Of a stretch of DNA of 64,000 nt, positions 42,525-52,983 are shown in pieces. The stretch comes from Serpens gallinarum. Lineage in GTDB: Bacteria; Pseudomonadota; Gammaproteobacteria; Pseudomonadales; Pseudomonadaceae. Made by a program: the position numbers and the translations under genes. Below the pieces are notes generated by a model. That model did not search any database, had not been told where the DNA came from, and saw only the letters and a list, made by a program, of their open reading frames with translations. The stretch's first letter is position 1. Every line of letters starts with the position of its first letter. The stretch lies in the NCBI RefSeq assembly GCF_014836765.1, contig NZ_JACSQG010000006.1, positions 161,181-225,180 on the forward strand. Reading direction: 5' to 3'.

Positions 42525-44711
42525 ATGCGTCGCATGCTGTTTTGTCTGTTGTTGATCCTTCCCCTGTGTATTTCGAGTGTGCAAGCCGCCGAGAGAATCG
42601 GCCTGGTCCTGTCCGGCGGTGCCGCGCGCGGCCTGGCCCACATTGGTGTGCTCAAGGCACTCGAAGAACAGGGAGTGCCGATCCATGCCATCGCGGGCAC
42701 CAGCATGGGCGCGGTCATTGGCGGCTTGTATGCATCAGGCTATCGCGCGGAGGAAATCGAAGCGCTGGCCTTGCGCATGGACTGGCAGCAGGTATTGTCC
42801 GACTCACCGCCGCGCAAGGACATCCCGTTCCGGCGCAAGCAGGACGATCGCGACTTTCTCGTTCAGCAACAACTGAGCTTCCGCGACGACGGCAGCCTGG
42901 GCCTGCCGCTGGGCGTGATCCAGGGCCAGAACCTGGCCCTGTGGCTGGAAAGTCTGCTGGTCAACAGCAGCGATACCCGTGATTTCGACCAACTGCCGAT
43001 TCCCTTTCGCGCTGTGGCGACCGATATCGCCAGCGGCGAAAAGATCGTGTTCAACACCGGACATCTGCCCCTGGCGATCCGTGCCAGCATGTCGATTCCC
43101 GCTGTTTTCGCGCCGGTCGAGGTTGACGGCCGGCTGCTGGTCGACGGCGGCATGGTGGACAACATTCCCATCGACGTGGCCAGAAGCATGGGCGTCGATC
43201 GGGTCATCGTCGTTGATATCGGCACGCCGCTTATGGAGCGCAAGGACTTGCTCACCGTGGTCGACGTACTCAACCAATCGACCACGCTGATGACCCGCAG
43301 CAACTCCGAAGTCCAGCTCGCCACGCTGAAAGCCGACGACATCCTCGTGCAACCGGAACTGAGTGGCTATGGTTCCACCGATTTTGGCCTTGTTTCACCC
43401 CTGATCGCCGCCGGCTATCAGGCCACGCAACGCCTCGCCACACGCCTGGCAGCCCTTGTTCCTCCCATGGCGCCCGCCGCGAGCATTGCCGCCCGCCAGG
43501 CAGCCGAAGACCGCAGCCCACTGATCACCGCCGTCCATATCGAAAACACCTCCAAGGTCGACAATCAGGTGATTCGCCGGCACATCCGCCAGCCGGTGGG
43601 TCAGCCACTGGATCTGCAACGCTTGCAGGTCGACATGGGTACGCTCTACGGCCTCGATTATTTCGAGCAGGTGCAGTACCGCGTGGTGCGTCACCGGCAC
43701 CTGGAGAACACGCTGGTGATCAGCGCGCGGGGTAAGCGCGCCGGCACCGATTATCTACGCCTGGGTATCAACCTGTCGGATGATTTCCGCGGTGACAGTG
43801 CGTTCAACATCGGCGCCAGTTACCGGGTCAATGGCATCAACCGCCTGGGTGCCGAATGGCTGACGCGCGTTCAACTGGGTGATCATCAGGATCTGTACAG
43901 CGAGTTCTATCAGCCCCTGGATGCCGGTTCACGTTACTTTGTTGCGCCCTATCTGCAAGCCACCGCGCAGAATATCGAGTCGATCCTCGACCGTGACCCG
44001 ATCGCTGAATACCGCCTGGAGCGCTATGGCCTGGGTTTCAATGTGGGTCGGCAGATCGGCAACTCCGGCGAAATCCGCCTGGGCGTTGGCCAGAATTGGG
44101 GCGAGGCCAATGTCAGAATCGGCGATCAGGACCTGCCCAGCTTCAGCTTCAACGAGGCTTACACCGAGCTGCGTTACTCCTTCGATACGCTGGACAGCCT
44201 CGACTTTCCCCATTCCGGCGAAGACCTCAGCCTGGTCCTGCGCCATCATGAGCCGCAACTGGGCGGCGACCTGCGCTATCGGCAATGGCAACTCAACGCC
44301 ACCAAGGCGCTCAGCCATGGCGCGCATACCCTGCTCATCGGCGGTCGCTACGCGCGTACCCTCGACGACGCCGAGGTGGTGACCTCGAGCTTCCTGCTCG
44401 GCGGTCCGCAGCAATTGTCTGGCTTCAGCCAAGGCGCCATCTCCGGGCAGAACATCGGCCTGGGCCGGCTGGTGTATTACCGGCGCATGACCCAACAGGC
44501 ATTTCTGCCCCTGGATTTTCCGGTCTACCTGGGAGCCTCACTGGAACGAGGCCGCGCCTGGAACCGCGACAACGACTTCGACAGCGGCGTGATCACGGCC
44601 GCCAGCCTGTTCCTCGGCTATGAAACCCCGCTCGGCCCGCTGAACCTGGGCTATGGCTTCAACGATGAAGATGAGCAGGCGCTGTATTTCAACCTGGGTA
44701 GCAGCTTTTGA
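42525..44711 (+). CDS. plpD: PlpD-like type Vd patatin autotransporter
   Basis: Secreted outer-membrane lipase system of 728 residues. Signal peptide MRRMLFCLLLILPLCISSVQA, cleavage near residue 21. The patatin phospholipase domain (about 25-300) has the oxyanion SGGAARGLAHIG, nucleophile Ser60 in GTSMG, and catalytic Asp207 in DGGMVDN. A POTRA-like domain (about 320-400) precedes a 16-strand BamA-type barrel ending with phenylalanine (NLGSSF). This order is type Vd, like P. aeruginosa PlpD. An alternative GTG two codons upstream is possible; I take ATG 42525. Confidence 0.92.
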   Translation: MRRMLFCLLLILPLCISSVQAAERIGLVLSGGAARGLAHIGVLKALEEQGVPIHAIAGTSMGAVIGGLYASGYRAEEIEALALRMDWQQVLSDSPPRKDIPFRRKQDDRDFLVQQQLSFRDDGSLGLPLGVIQGQNLALWLESLLVNSSDTRDFDQLPIPFRAVATDIASGEKIVFNTGHLPLAIRASMSIPAVFAPVEVDGRLLVDGGMVDNIPIDVARSMGVDRVIVVDIGTPLMERKDLLTVVDVLNQSTTLMTRSNSEVQLATLKADDILVQPELSGYGSTDFGLVSPLIAAGYQATQRLATRLAALVPPMAPAASIAARQAAEDRSPLITAVHIENTSKVDNQVIRRHIRQPVGQPLDLQRLQVDMGTLYGLDYFEQVQYRVVRHRHLENTLVISARGKRAGTDYLRLGINLSDDFRGDSAFNIGASYRVNGINRLGAEWLTRVQLGDHQDLYSEFYQPLDAGSRYFVAPYLQATAQNIESILDRDPIAEYRLERYGLGFNVGRQIGNSGEIRLGVGQNWGEANVRIGDQDLPSFSFNEAYTELRYSFDTLDSLDFPHSGEDLSLVLRHHEPQLGGDLRYRQWQLNATKALSHGAHTLLIGGRYARTLDDAEVVTSSFLLGGPQQLSGFSQGAISGQNIGLGRLVYYRRMTQQAFLPLDFPVYLGASLERGRAWNRDNDFDSGVITAASLFLGYETPLGPLNLGYGFNDEDEQALYFNLGSSF

Positions 44712-44732
44712 CCAAAGCCGCAGGCCGCGAGC

Positions 44733-46124
44733 TCATGACGTCTGGCTCTGCACACGCATACCCCACGCAGCGACTATCGCCAGCAGGAAAATCGCGGCGC
44801 TCAGCCAGAAGGTGTGCTGGAAGGCCAGCACATCACCGGCCGATGCGCTGCGCCACTCGAGAAAGTAGGTCAGCAGGTTCACGCCGAACGCACCGCCGAG
44901 CTGGCGGATGAAGGTGATCGCCCCCGCCCCGGAGGCCAACTCGTCCGCCGGCAAGCCGCTCAGCGAGCCACTTGTCAAGGCTGGCAGCAGCAGGCCCAGT
45001 CCGCCGCGCCCGATACTCGCCCACAGACAGAATGCAAAGAATGAAGCCGTGCTGGGCAATAGGCCGAATACCAGCGATGACAGGGCGCAGACAGCCAGAC
45101 CAGCCGCCATGATCCAGGCCACTTGCCAGCGATCGCATAGCCAGCCACTGAGGTACGAGGCCGCACCCAGCGCCAGGCCGGCGGGCAACAGCAGCATGCC
45201 GGCCTGTCCGGCGCTGTAGCCCTCTATGGTCTGCAAGAACAGCGGGATCAGGTAGATCATCCCGTACAGCCCCATACCGATCACCGCCGCCACCCAACTG
45301 GCACTGCGAAAGGCGGCATGCCGCCAGAGCGTGAAGTTCAGCAAGGGCTGGGCATGGGTGCGACTGCGCCGCACAAACCAGGTCGCGGCGAGCACGCCGA
45401 GCAGACCGGCCGCATAGGCGCGTGAACTGCCCCAGCCCACGCGCTGGGCTTCGGCCAAGGCCAGCAGCAAGGCGAATAGCGCCAGGTTGAGCAGGACGAA
45501 ACCCCACAGATCCAGCTTGGAGACGCCCGGCTGGCGATCGCTGGGTAACAGGCGGGCGCTCAGCAATACCACAGCACACAATGGCAACGGCAGCCAGAAC
45601 ACGGCCAGCCAGCCAAAGTGATCCACCAGATAGCCGCCCAGGCTCGGCCCCAGGCTGGGCGCCACCGTCACGCCAAGGGCGTATACCCCCAAGGCTTTGC
45701 CGCGCCCGCCGCTGCTGAACACCCGAAAAATCAGCACTGTGGCCAGGGGCTGGATAATCCCGGCGCAGAACCCTTGCACGATGCGCAAGGCAATCAACTC
45801 CCAGCCCTGTGTCGCCAGCGGCGCCAATAAGGTGGTGAAGATAAACAGCCATAACGCATATTGGGTAGTGCGCCGCGCGCTCAGACGCGACTGTGCCCAG
45901 GCGGCCAGCAGCAGCCCCGAAGTCATTGATGCGAGAAAACCTGTAGACAGCCATTGCACCATAGGACGCCCCATGGCGAACTCGTCCATGATCGCCGGCA
46001 GCGCGACGAAGATCGTGGTGGTGGACAACACCATGGCGATGGTGCCGAGCATCAGCACAACCAGCATCCACTGGGGATAGCGCGGCCCGAAGCGGGCGCA
46101 CAAATCATCCAGTGTCTCAGCCAT
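44733..46124 (-). CDS. DHA2-type MFS drug efflux transporter (EmrB/QacA)
   Basis: Inner-membrane proton antiporter of 463 residues with about 14 transmembrane segments. Family motifs: TIFVALPAIMDEF in TM1, the motif C-like GVTVAPSLGPSLGGYLVD near residue 150, and RIVQGFCAGIIQPL near 115. It is the product regulated by the MarR repressor immediately upstream: the ATG at 46124 overlaps the marR stop (TGATG). There is no membrane-fusion EmrA partner beside it, so it may act alone. Confidence 0.92.
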   Translation of the reverse strand: MAETLDDLCARFGPRYPQWMLVVLMLGTIAMVLSTTTIFVALPAIMDEFAMGRPMVQWLSTGFLASMTSGLLLAAWAQSRLSARRTTQYALWLFIFTTLLAPLATQGWELIALRIVQGFCAGIIQPLATVLIFRVFSSGGRGKALGVYALGVTVAPSLGPSLGGYLVDHFGWLAVFWLPLPLCAVVLLSARLLPSDRQPGVSKLDLWGFVLLNLALFALLLALAEAQRVGWGSSRAYAAGLLGVLAATWFVRRSRTHAQPLLNFTLWRHAAFRSASWVAAVIGMGLYGMIYLIPLFLQTIEGYSAGQAGMLLLPAGLALGAASYLSGWLCDRWQVAWIMAAGLAVCALSSLVFGLLPSTASFFAFCLWASIGRGGLGLLLPALTSGSLSGLPADELASGAGAITFIRQLGGAFGVNLLTYFLEWRSASAGDVLAFQHTFWLSAAIFLLAIVAAWGMRVQSQTS

Positions 46125-46558
46125 CACAGCGCTTCGAGATTGGCCAGAATCCGCGCGTGGACGCGCTTGCAGTGCTCCAGGTCAGCAGGCGGTATGCCGG
46201 CGAGCAATTGGCATCGCAGCTGGTCGGCGATGGTGCGAATCGTGTCGATCAACGGATGCGCCTGCTCACAGAGCATGACGTTCTTGGCGCGTCGATCATT
46301 GGGGACTTCCTGACGGCGTACCAGCCCCTGCGCTTCCAGGCTATCCAGTAGCCGGGCCAGGGTCGGGCCTTCTACACCGACGCTTTGCGCCAGTTGCCGC
46401 TGGGTAGGAGGTTCGGGAAAGCGTGACAGGTGCAGCAAGACCAGCCAGCGTGCCTGGGACAAACCCAGTTCGGCCAGGCGGCGGTCCAACTCAGCTCGCC
46501 AGGAGCGTGACAACTGGGTCAACTGCATGGCGAAGAGATGTTGATCAAACTCGTTCAT
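46124..46558 (-). CDS. MarR family transcriptional regulator
   Basis: A 144-residue winged-helix repressor. The core HTH is LAQSVGVEGPTLARLLDSLEAQGLVRRQ near residues 56-83, split by the wing that follows (VPNDRRAKNVML), and long dimerisation helices at both ends. It resembles SlyA-type regulators of efflux. It overlaps the MFS transporter and probably represses the pair until an aromatic ligand binds. A palindrome upstream (46577-46587) is the likely operator. Confidence 0.92.
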   Translation of the reverse strand: MNEFDQHLFAMQLTQLSRSWRAELDRRLAELGLSQARWLVLLHLSRFPEPPTQRQLAQSVGVEGPTLARLLDSLEAQGLVRRQEVPNDRRAKNVMLCEQAHPLIDTIRTIADQLRCQLLAGIPPADLEHCKRVHARILANLEAL

Positions 46559-46576
46559 GGACTGTTCTTGTAAGAG

Positions 46577-46600
46577 CTAATCATTAGGCGGCTAATAATA
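46577..46600. promoter_or_regulatory. Candidate MarR operator
   Basis: CTAATCATTAG (46577-46587) is an 11-bp palindrome except for its centre, and a half-match CTAATAATA follows at 46592-46600. It lies 18 bp before the marR start, as expected for autorepression. Confidence 0.55.
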
Positions 46601-46630
46601 ACCGTGAATGGGCACGATGGCCCACTTCGC

Positions 46631-47647
46631 TCACCATTTTGCGTACTGGTCCTCGACGAACCCCCATATCCCGTCGATGGGCACCACGGGCCTGCCCAGG
46701 GGACGCAGCTCACCGGAGAACCGACCGAAGATCTGTTTGAAGTTGCTGGCCAGAAAGCCCAGGTTCAACCGTTCGCGGTGCATGCCTTCGCCCGTGAAAC
46801 GCAGCTCCACCTGACCGTCACCGGAGCGAATATGCCAAGGGTGCAGCGGTTGGTCGCGATCGAATTGAAACCTCACGCCGTCCACCTTGAGCAACTCGCC
46901 GTCCAGCCAAAAACAATTTTCGCTGAAGCTGGTTTCATTGACCCCGCAGGACAGGTTGAGCCCAACCCGAACGTCGCCTACCTGAGCGGACAGACAAGCC
47001 CAGTTCCAATGGGTTTCCGGGCGCATGTAACCGCCTGACCAATCGTGATGGGCGAAGGCGTTCAGGGCCGCCAGGTCAAAATTGCCCAGTGCGCTGCGCA
47101 CCTGGCCCCGGCACCGCACCCCGGCGACCTTTTGCGCATACACCCAGCCATTCACGGCGGTCGGCGTGCAGATATGCATCGGCTGAAAGGCGGGTTCACG
47201 CTCGCTGAAGCGGGCATCGATGCGCAGCCCATCATCCAGCTCCACCAGCAGGCGTTTCTCACCCGTGGCGGCGCAGTTTTCCAGTCGCAGCCGATTACGA
47301 CCCTGGATCAGCTCGCACACACCGTCATCCGGCGTCTGGCTGAAGACAGTGCCGAACCCCAGCGGCAACTTGAACTGGCGCTGCAGCAAACGCCCGCTGG
47401 CAGGGTGAAACAAATAGACGAAACCGATTCCGACCAGACTCAGATTGGCCAACGCACAGCCGCCGATCAGCTCGTCGCTGATCACCCCGAAATACTGGAA
47501 CTGGTGGAAGCGGCGCCATTTGGCCAATGCACCCGAACGACGCCCCATCGGTGAGCGAAAATCGAAATCGCGGTAATTCACCTGTTTAGGTGCGCTCTTG
47601 AAGATGCCGTAGTGCGGCTGGCCATCGGCCTGGATCAATCGCTCCAT
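46631..47647 (-). CDS. DUF2804 family protein
   Basis: A 338-residue protein matching the DUF2804 family by its layout: an N-terminal FDFRSPMGRR, a central HHDWSGGYMRPETHWNWA near residue 197, and the C-terminal SNFKQIFGRFSGEL and GFVEDQYAKW. There is no signal peptide or membrane helix. The fold is thought to be a lipocalin-like or hydroxyneurosporene-synthase-like beta barrel, but activity is not known. It lies 17 bp after a GGDEF gene on the same strand and may be cotranscribed. Confidence 0.82.
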   Translation of the reverse strand: MERLIQADGQPHYGIFKSAPKQVNYRDFDFRSPMGRRSGALAKWRRFHQFQYFGVISDELIGGCALANLSLVGIGFVYLFHPASGRLLQRQFKLPLGFGTVFSQTPDDGVCELIQGRNRLRLENCAATGEKRLLVELDDGLRIDARFSEREPAFQPMHICTPTAVNGWVYAQKVAGVRCRGQVRSALGNFDLAALNAFAHHDWSGGYMRPETHWNWACLSAQVGDVRVGLNLSCGVNETSFSENCFWLDGELLKVDGVRFQFDRDQPLHPWHIRSGDGQVELRFTGEGMHRERLNLGFLASNFKQIFGRFSGELRPLGRPVVPIDGIWGFVEDQYAKW

Positions 47648-47664
47648 GACAGACTGCTCTCGTG

Positions 47665-48870
47665 CTAGATCGTAGTTTCGGTGAGCATCGGTTGCCCACA
47701 GGCGCTGACCGCGATGCGATTGCGCCCGCTGTTTTTCGCCTCGTAGAGGAGCTGGTCCGCTCGCGCGTACAGCTCCTTCAGGCTGACATTGGTATCGTTG
47801 CTGTTTAGGCAGGCCACCCCAATGGACATGGTCACCACCGGCGCGGTGGATGACTGCGCGTGCTCGATGCCGAGCCGCTCAAGGCTTCCGCGCACCTGCT
47901 CCGCCGCCTCACGGGCGTCATCGGCATCGCTGCCATACAACAGCAAGGCAAATTCTTCGCCGCCCATGCGCACGGCCATATCCAGCGGACGTCGCGCCCG
48001 CTCCTCCAGCAAGCGGCCGATGCGTTGCAACACGTCATCGCCGGCCTGGTGGCCATAGCAATCGTTATAGGCCTTGAAATGATCGACATCGCACAAAAGC
48101 ATGGCCAGCGGCTGGCCTTCGCGTAGGCCCTGGCGCCACACACGGTCGAACTGACGGCGGAAGCTGCGCCGATTATGCAGGCCCGTCAGGCTGTCGCAGT
48201 CAGCCATGACCTTGAGCAAGCGCCGGGACAGGAAATGTTCGCGAGACTTGTATTCCAGCTGATAGCACCCGACCGCGCCGATCAGAATGCCGAACAGCAA
48301 ATACAACAGGACATAAAGTAAACGGACCACGGCCGCGCCAAACAACAGCTCAAAGCCGATATAGGTCACCAGCACTACCACCGAGCATGCGAGTGCCTCG
48401 GACAGTCGCAAGCCGGCCAGAAAAAAACCGGCCATGCACACCAGCAACAGGCCTTCTTCCGGGTAGGCCGGATCGATCCGGTGGGCCAGCGCCACCACGG
48501 CAGCCGAACCGATGCCCAGCGCCAGAATGCAGGCCAGGGTCAACGGCACCAACAAGTTGGTACGTCGACTGCACAGGATCAAGCCACCACATACCAGCAG
48601 CAATGCGCTTACTGCCACGCGTACGACGAGCATGGCATCGCGTTCCGGACTGTCGACCAAGCGCAGGTCCAGCAAGGTCTGCGCCATCCAGATAAGGATG
48701 GCGGCCAGCAATGAAATACGTTTGAGATCGAAGCTGTGCTCAAGCTGGTAGGCGCGATACTGTTCCTCCAGCGGCGCTGCGAATCGCAGCCGGGTGAACC
48801 CTTGAGCCAATTGTTCGGCATAGGGGTTGGCTCGAACATCGTCGAGCCAAGTCTGCGGTCGATTACCCAC
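47665..48870 (-). CDS. Membrane diguanylate cyclase
   Basis: A 401-residue protein making cyclic di-GMP. Five to six transmembrane helices (about 55-215) form a MASE-like membrane sensor, followed by GGDEF at about 232-395: DSLTGLHNRRSFRR, LCDVDHFKAYNDCYGHQAGD, active-site MGGEEF, and SIGVACLN. The active site is complete, so it is probably functional. It uses a GTG start at 48870, preceded by AAGGACTGA. The DUF2804 gene follows. Confidence 0.9.
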   Translation of the reverse strand: MGNRPQTWLDDVRANPYAEQLAQGFTRLRFAAPLEEQYRAYQLEHSFDLKRISLLAAILIWMAQTLLDLRLVDSPERDAMLVVRVAVSALLLVCGGLILCSRRTNLLVPLTLACILALGIGSAAVVALAHRIDPAYPEEGLLLVCMAGFFLAGLRLSEALACSVVVLVTYIGFELLFGAAVVRLLYVLLYLLFGILIGAVGCYQLEYKSREHFLSRRLLKVMADCDSLTGLHNRRSFRRQFDRVWRQGLREGQPLAMLLCDVDHFKAYNDCYGHQAGDDVLQRIGRLLEERARRPLDMAVRMGGEEFALLLYGSDADDAREAAEQVRGSLERLGIEHAQSSTAPVVTMSIGVACLNSNDTNVSLKELYARADQLLYEAKNSGRNRIAVSACGQPMLTETTI

Positions 48871-48984
48871 AATCAGTCCTTTGGTCGGAGCACGATCTCA
48901 CCCTATACGCTCGCGGAAAACGCCACAAGACTTGAATGAGGACCGCCAGAAAACCGCCACTCCATGGCGATCGCGTCATTTTTA

Positions 48985-51117
48985 TTACACTTCGAATTCA
49001 GCCTGCAAGGCCGCTCGCACGCAATATAAAACACCGTCTGGCACGCGGCCATCGAAGTGTTCGGCAATCTGCGCCACTTGCGGCAACTCGCCTTCGCCAT
49101 CCAGAAAAGCATCCTGGATTTCACCGAGCAGGTCTTCGGGTAAATCCAGTGCCTGCTCCAGGCTCAACTGCTGCTTGCCGATGGCCTCGGCAAGCATGCT
49201 GTAGACATTCTTTTCGGTGCAGTGCAGCTGGCTGGCGATCTGTGCCGGCGTCATCCCGGCGCGGGCCAGGGTTACCAGCTCATGGCGCAGGTCGGCCACG
49301 GCGCGCGGTGCCTCTTGCGCCGTGCCATTGAGCACCTCGAGAAACGCCTCGCCATAGCGCTCCAGCTTGCGGGCGCCCACACCACTGACGCGGCTCATTT
49401 CCGGCATCGTACTCGGCTGGCTGCGCAGCATTTCCAGCAAGGTTGCATCCGGGAAGATCACATAGGGCGGCACACCGTGCTCTTCGGCGAGCTTGCGGCG
49501 CAGGGTACGTAGGGCTTCCCACTTTTCCCGCTCATCATGGCGCACCAACTGGCTGGCTGCGCTGGCGCCGCCCGATGCCTTGGGCGTCTTGCTGGGCAGC
49601 TCGCGGCGCAACTCCAAGGTGACTTCGCCGCGTAACAAGGGACGGCAGCTGTCGGACAGGCGCAGACCGCCGAAACCATCCAGATCGACATCCGCCAGAC
49701 CGCGCGCCACCAACTGGCGGAACAACGTGCGCCACTCGCTTTCACTGAGCGCCTTGCCCATGCCGAATACCGACAGGTGCTGATGGCCGAGGCTGCGCAC
49801 CTTGTCATTGTCACGACCCAACAGAAGGTCCACCAGATGACCGACACCGTAGCGCTGGCCACTGCGGTAAATGGTCGACAACGCCTGGCGCGCCGGCTCG
49901 GTCGCATCCCAGGTCTGCACCCCGTCGACACAGATGTCGCAATGGCCGCAGGGTTTGGGCAGGTCTTCGTCAAAGTAGGCCAGCAGCGCCTGACGGCGGC
50001 AGCGGGTCTCCTCGCACAGAGCGAGCATGGCGTCGAGCTTGTGCTGCTCCACGCGTTTGTGTCGTTCATCGCCTTCGGAGTTGTTGAGCATCTGCTTAAG
50101 GAAGATCACGTCCTGCAGCCCATAGGCCATCCAGGCGTCGGCCGGCAGGCCATCGCGACCGGCCCGACCGGTTTCCTGGTAATAGGCCTCCAGTGACTTG
50201 GGCAAATCGAGGTGAGCGACAAAGCGCACGTTGGGCTTGTCGATGCCCATGCCAAAGGCGATGGTCGCCACCATGATCAGCCCTTCCTCGTTGAGAAAGC
50301 GCTTCTGGTGATACGCACGCAATTCGCTGGGCAGACCGGCGTGGTAGGGCAATGCCGGAAAACCTTGCTCGCTAAGGAAGGCGGCCAGGTCGTCGACCTT
50401 CTTGCGCGACAGGCAATAGACGATGCCGGCATCGCCCTTGCGCTCGGCCAGAAACCCCAGCAACTGCTTGCGCGGCTGTTCCTTGGGCACGATGCGGTAG
50501 AAAATGTTGGGCCGGTCGAAGCTGGACAGGAAACGCTCGGCATCCTGCAGATGCAGCCGCTGAGCGATTTCCTCGCGGGTGCGCATGTCCGCCGTGGCGG
50601 TCAGCGCAATGCGCGGCACCTCGGGAAAATATTCGGCGAGTTGGCCGAGCTGAAGGTATTCAGGGCGGAAATCATGCCCCCATTGCGAAACGCAGTGGGC
50701 CTCATCAATGGCGAACAGGGCGATCTCCAGACGCTGCAAAAAAGCCAGCATACGCGGCTGCACCAGCCGCTCCGGGGCCAGGTACAGCGCCTTGATTTCA
50801 TTGCGACGGATGCGCTCGGCAATCTCCCGCTGCTCATCGAGGTTCAGGGTGGAGTTCAGCGCCACCGCCTCCACGCCCAGCTCATTGAGGGTGGCGACCT
50901 GATCGTCCATCAGGGCGATCAGCGGCGAAACCACAACCGCCAATCCATCGCGCAACAAGGCCGGCACCTGATAGCACAGCGATTTGCCGCCCCCGGTGGG
51001 CATTAACACCAACGCATCGCCGCCCCGCGCCACGCGTTCGATGATCGCCGCCTGGTGGCCACGAAAGGCGTCGTAACCGAATACGTCTTTGAGAATGCGC
51101 TGGGCTGAATCGAGCAT
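48985..51117 (-). CDS. recQ: RecQ ATP-dependent DNA helicase
   Basis: A 3'-5' DNA helicase of 710 residues acting in recombination and fork repair. Motif I is [17 protein letters not shown] near residue 36, motif [20 protein letters not shown] near 137, and motif [14 protein letters not shown] near 315. The RecQ-Ct zinc site has [11 protein letters not shown] followed by CGHCDIC, and the HRDC domain lies near 520-600. The C-terminal extension (about 620-710) is longer than in E. coli RecQ. The start at 51117 is well supported. Confidence 0.95.
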   Translation of the reverse strand: MLDSAQRILKDVFGYDAFRGHQAAIIERVARGGDALVLMPTGGGKSLCYQVPALLRDGLAVVVSPLIALMDDQVATLNELGVEAVALNSTLNLDEQREIAERIRRNEIKALYLAPERLVQPRMLAFLQRLEIALFAIDEAHCVSQWGHDFRPEYLQLGQLAEYFPEVPRIALTATADMRTREEIAQRLHLQDAERFLSSFDRPNIFYRIVPKEQPRKQLLGFLAERKGDAGIVYCLSRKKVDDLAAFLSEQGFPALPYHAGLPSELRAYHQKRFLNEEGLIMVATIAFGMGIDKPNVRFVAHLDLPKSLEAYYQETGRAGRDGLPADAWMAYGLQDVIFLKQMLNNSEGDERHKRVEQHKLDAMLALCEETRCRRQALLAYFDEDLPKPCGHCDICVDGVQTWDATEPARQALSTIYRSGQRYGVGHLVDLLLGRDNDKVRSLGHQHLSVFGMGKALSESEWRTLFRQLVARGLADVDLDGFGGLRLSDSCRPLLRGEVTLELRRELPSKTPKASGGASAASQLVRHDEREKWEALRTLRRKLAEEHGVPPYVIFPDATLLEMLRSQPSTMPEMSRVSGVGARKLERYGEAFLEVLNGTAQEAPRAVADLRHELVTLARAGMTPAQIASQLHCTEKNVYSMLAEAIGKQQLSLEQALDLPEDLLGEIQDAFLDGEGELPQVAQIAEHFDGRVPDGVLYCVRAALQAEFEV

Positions 51118-51273
51118 GCCGGTCTCCGAAGCAAGGCCGGGAAGTATACGCGAGGTCGCGACCGGCTTCAGGCCGCTAAGCAGTTGCCTAACCGTGAGCG
51201 ACCTTATGCCTGTGGCCTGCAGGCGCCCTGTGGACTAGAATCCGCGCTATCCCCTCTCCAAGGTAGTCCTCGT

Positions 51274-51861
51274 ATGTCTTTCGCCGAGCAATTGTCCCGC
51301 CTGCAAACCTTCCTTGATGCCGATGACCTGCATGAGGAAGCGCTGGACTACGTGGCCGCCCACGGTTACCTGACCGCCCTGTCCATCTGCCCGCAGCAGG
51401 TTCCGGATCGCGAATGGATCGATGCGCTGTTCGCCGAGCCGCCGCACTACCGCGATGAGGCCGAACGCCAGGAAATCGAAACCAGCCTAGTGCAACTCAA
51501 GGCCTACATCGCCCGCCAGCTGGCCAGCGACGAAGACATGGAGCTGCCCTGCGACCTGGACCTGGGCGATGAGCCGGACGAGTCCGACCTGCGCGGCTGG
51601 TGCATTGGTTTCATGGAAGGGGTGTTCATGCGCGAGGCGGTGTGGTTCGAGGACTCGGAAGACGAAGTCAGCGAGCTGCTGCTGCCCATCATGGTCGGTT
51701 CCGGCCTGTTCGAAGAACAACCGGAGTTCGAGGAGATTGCCGCCGACCGCGCGCTGGTGGACAGCATGATCGATCAGATTCCTGAGCTGCTTACCGCCCT
51801 CTACCTGATCTGCCAGGCGCCCGAGGAAAAACCCTCGCTGCTCAAGCCGCGCCAGAACTGA
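51274..51861 (+). CDS. YecA/YgfB (UPF0149) family protein
   Basis: A 195-residue acidic protein of the UPF0149 family. The helical N-terminus begins MSFAEQLSRLQTFLDADDL; the conserved region is LRGWCIGFMEGVFMRE near residue 108, and a strongly acidic middle (DEDMELPCDLDLGDEPDESD, about 87-106) precedes it. The family has unknown function, though related proteins carry a C-terminal SEC-C metal motif that is absent here. I chose ATG 51274, after CAAGGTAGTC. Confidence 0.82.
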   Translation: MSFAEQLSRLQTFLDADDLHEEALDYVAAHGYLTALSICPQQVPDREWIDALFAEPPHYRDEAERQEIETSLVQLKAYIARQLASDEDMELPCDLDLGDEPDESDLRGWCIGFMEGVFMREAVWFEDSEDEVSELLLPIMVGSGLFEEQPEFEEIAADRALVDSMIDQIPELLTALYLICQAPEEKPSLLKPRQN

Positions 51862-51871
51862 TCGCACTGGC

Positions 51872-52270
51872 ATGACCGATTCCGGCATGCCAGGCCGCTC
51901 GCCCTGGATTCGCTATTGCCTGCTCGTGGTGGGCTGGTTGAGCGTGGCCTTGGGAGTCATCGGTATCTTTCTGCCGGTCTTGCCTACCACGCCTTTCCTT
52001 CTACTGGCGGCCGCCTGCTTTGCGCGCAGCTCGCCGCGCTTCTACGCCTGGCTGGTGGGCCATCCACGTCTGGGCCCCTGGATACGCGACTACCTCGACG
52101 GCCAGGGCATCCCGCTAAAAGGCAAGGTCTACACCCTGGTCTTGATGTGGCTAAGCATCCTCTTCGCCTGCTGGCTGGTGAATATCCCCTTGGCCCGCAT
52201 CGCCATGCTGAGCAGCGCCGTGCTGGTGACGATCTATATCCTGCGACAGAAAACCCTGCCAATGCGCTAA
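51872..52270 (+). CDS. YbaN family (DUF454) inner-membrane protein
   Basis: A 132-residue membrane protein with four predicted helices. The family signature LGVIGIFLPVLPTTPFLLLAAACFARSS, split at residues 27-54, is clear, with the second half LGPWIRDYLDGQGIPLKGKV. Function is not known. It begins 10 nt after the YecA-like gene, so the two are probably cotranscribed. Confidence 0.88.
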   Translation: MTDSGMPGRSPWIRYCLLVVGWLSVALGVIGIFLPVLPTTPFLLLAAACFARSSPRFYAWLVGHPRLGPWIRDYLDGQGIPLKGKVYTLVLMWLSILFACWLVNIPLARIAMLSSAVLVTIYILRQKTLPMR

Positions 52271-52336
52271 GCCTGCCCTGGCATCCATGGATATCCGCGC
52301 TTCGCCAGCGATGAGCTAAAACGCTCTAACCACAGC

Positions 52337-52927
52337 TCAGCCATGATTGCGCTGGAAGACTTCTTCACCCATCGCGGCGATCTGCCCGTCGATCAGTGCT
52401 TCGAAGGGTCGCAGCAGGGCATCGAAGCGCCGGGGTGCTTCCAGGCGATTGAGGGTTTCGGTGATGGCTTCCAAGGTGGACAAGGCCCCGACTTTCGGGG
52501 CCTTGCGCAGGCGGTAACGCGATTCCAGCCCCTCAGGCAGGGTCAGACGCGGCAGATGTTCCAGCAGCGGGTTGCAGTACAGAAGCTTGCGCGCCTTGCG
52601 CCAGGTGCCGTCCGGCACTACCAGCAACAACGGACGTTGCTCGGCGCGTTGCTGGCTGGGCAGCTCCGCCTCGTCGCCTGGAAATAGCAGCCGAGCGTCG
52701 TAGCCGGGATCTGCCAACAGGTCCGCCAGATCAGCGAAGTGCTCGCCTATGCGCAATTCGGCATTCTCCAGCCCAAGGGCCGCCAACCGGGCCGTATTCA
52801 AGGCATGTCCGGCTTCGCTCGGGTGCTGCAGGATCAATACGCGGGTACGGCTGTCCAGGCGCGACACAAGTGCGCATAAACAATAAGCGAGGGGGCGACA
52901 GCACTGTGAACATGTTGGCCGGGGCAT
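52337..52927 (-). CDS. tapT: tRNA-uridine aminocarboxypropyltransferase (DTW domain, TapT)
   Basis: Adds the 3-amino-3-carboxypropyl group to U47 of tRNAs, giving acp3U, using AdoMet; 196 residues. The N-terminal zinc-ribbon cysteines are CSQCCRPLAYCLC near residues 5-18. The DTW motif is PDGTWRKARK near residue 110, and the C-terminal helix contains LEAITETLNRLE. I chose ATG 52927 because the longer frame would run over the upstream small ORF. A 43-codon ORF precedes it by 56 nt on the same strand. Confidence 0.87.
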   Translation of the reverse strand: MPRPTCSQCCRPLAYCLCALVSRLDSRTRVLILQHPSEAGHALNTARLAALGLENAELRIGEHFADLADLLADPGYDARLLFPGDEAELPSQQRAEQRPLLLVVPDGTWRKARKLLYCNPLLEHLPRLTLPEGLESRYRLRKAPKVGALSTLEAITETLNRLEAPRRFDALLRPFEALIDGQIAAMGEEVFQRNHG

Positions 52928-52983
52928 GGCATCTCCTGCAAGGGTGCGCAGTGTGCCACAGCCCCGCCCGTTTCCAGACCCAA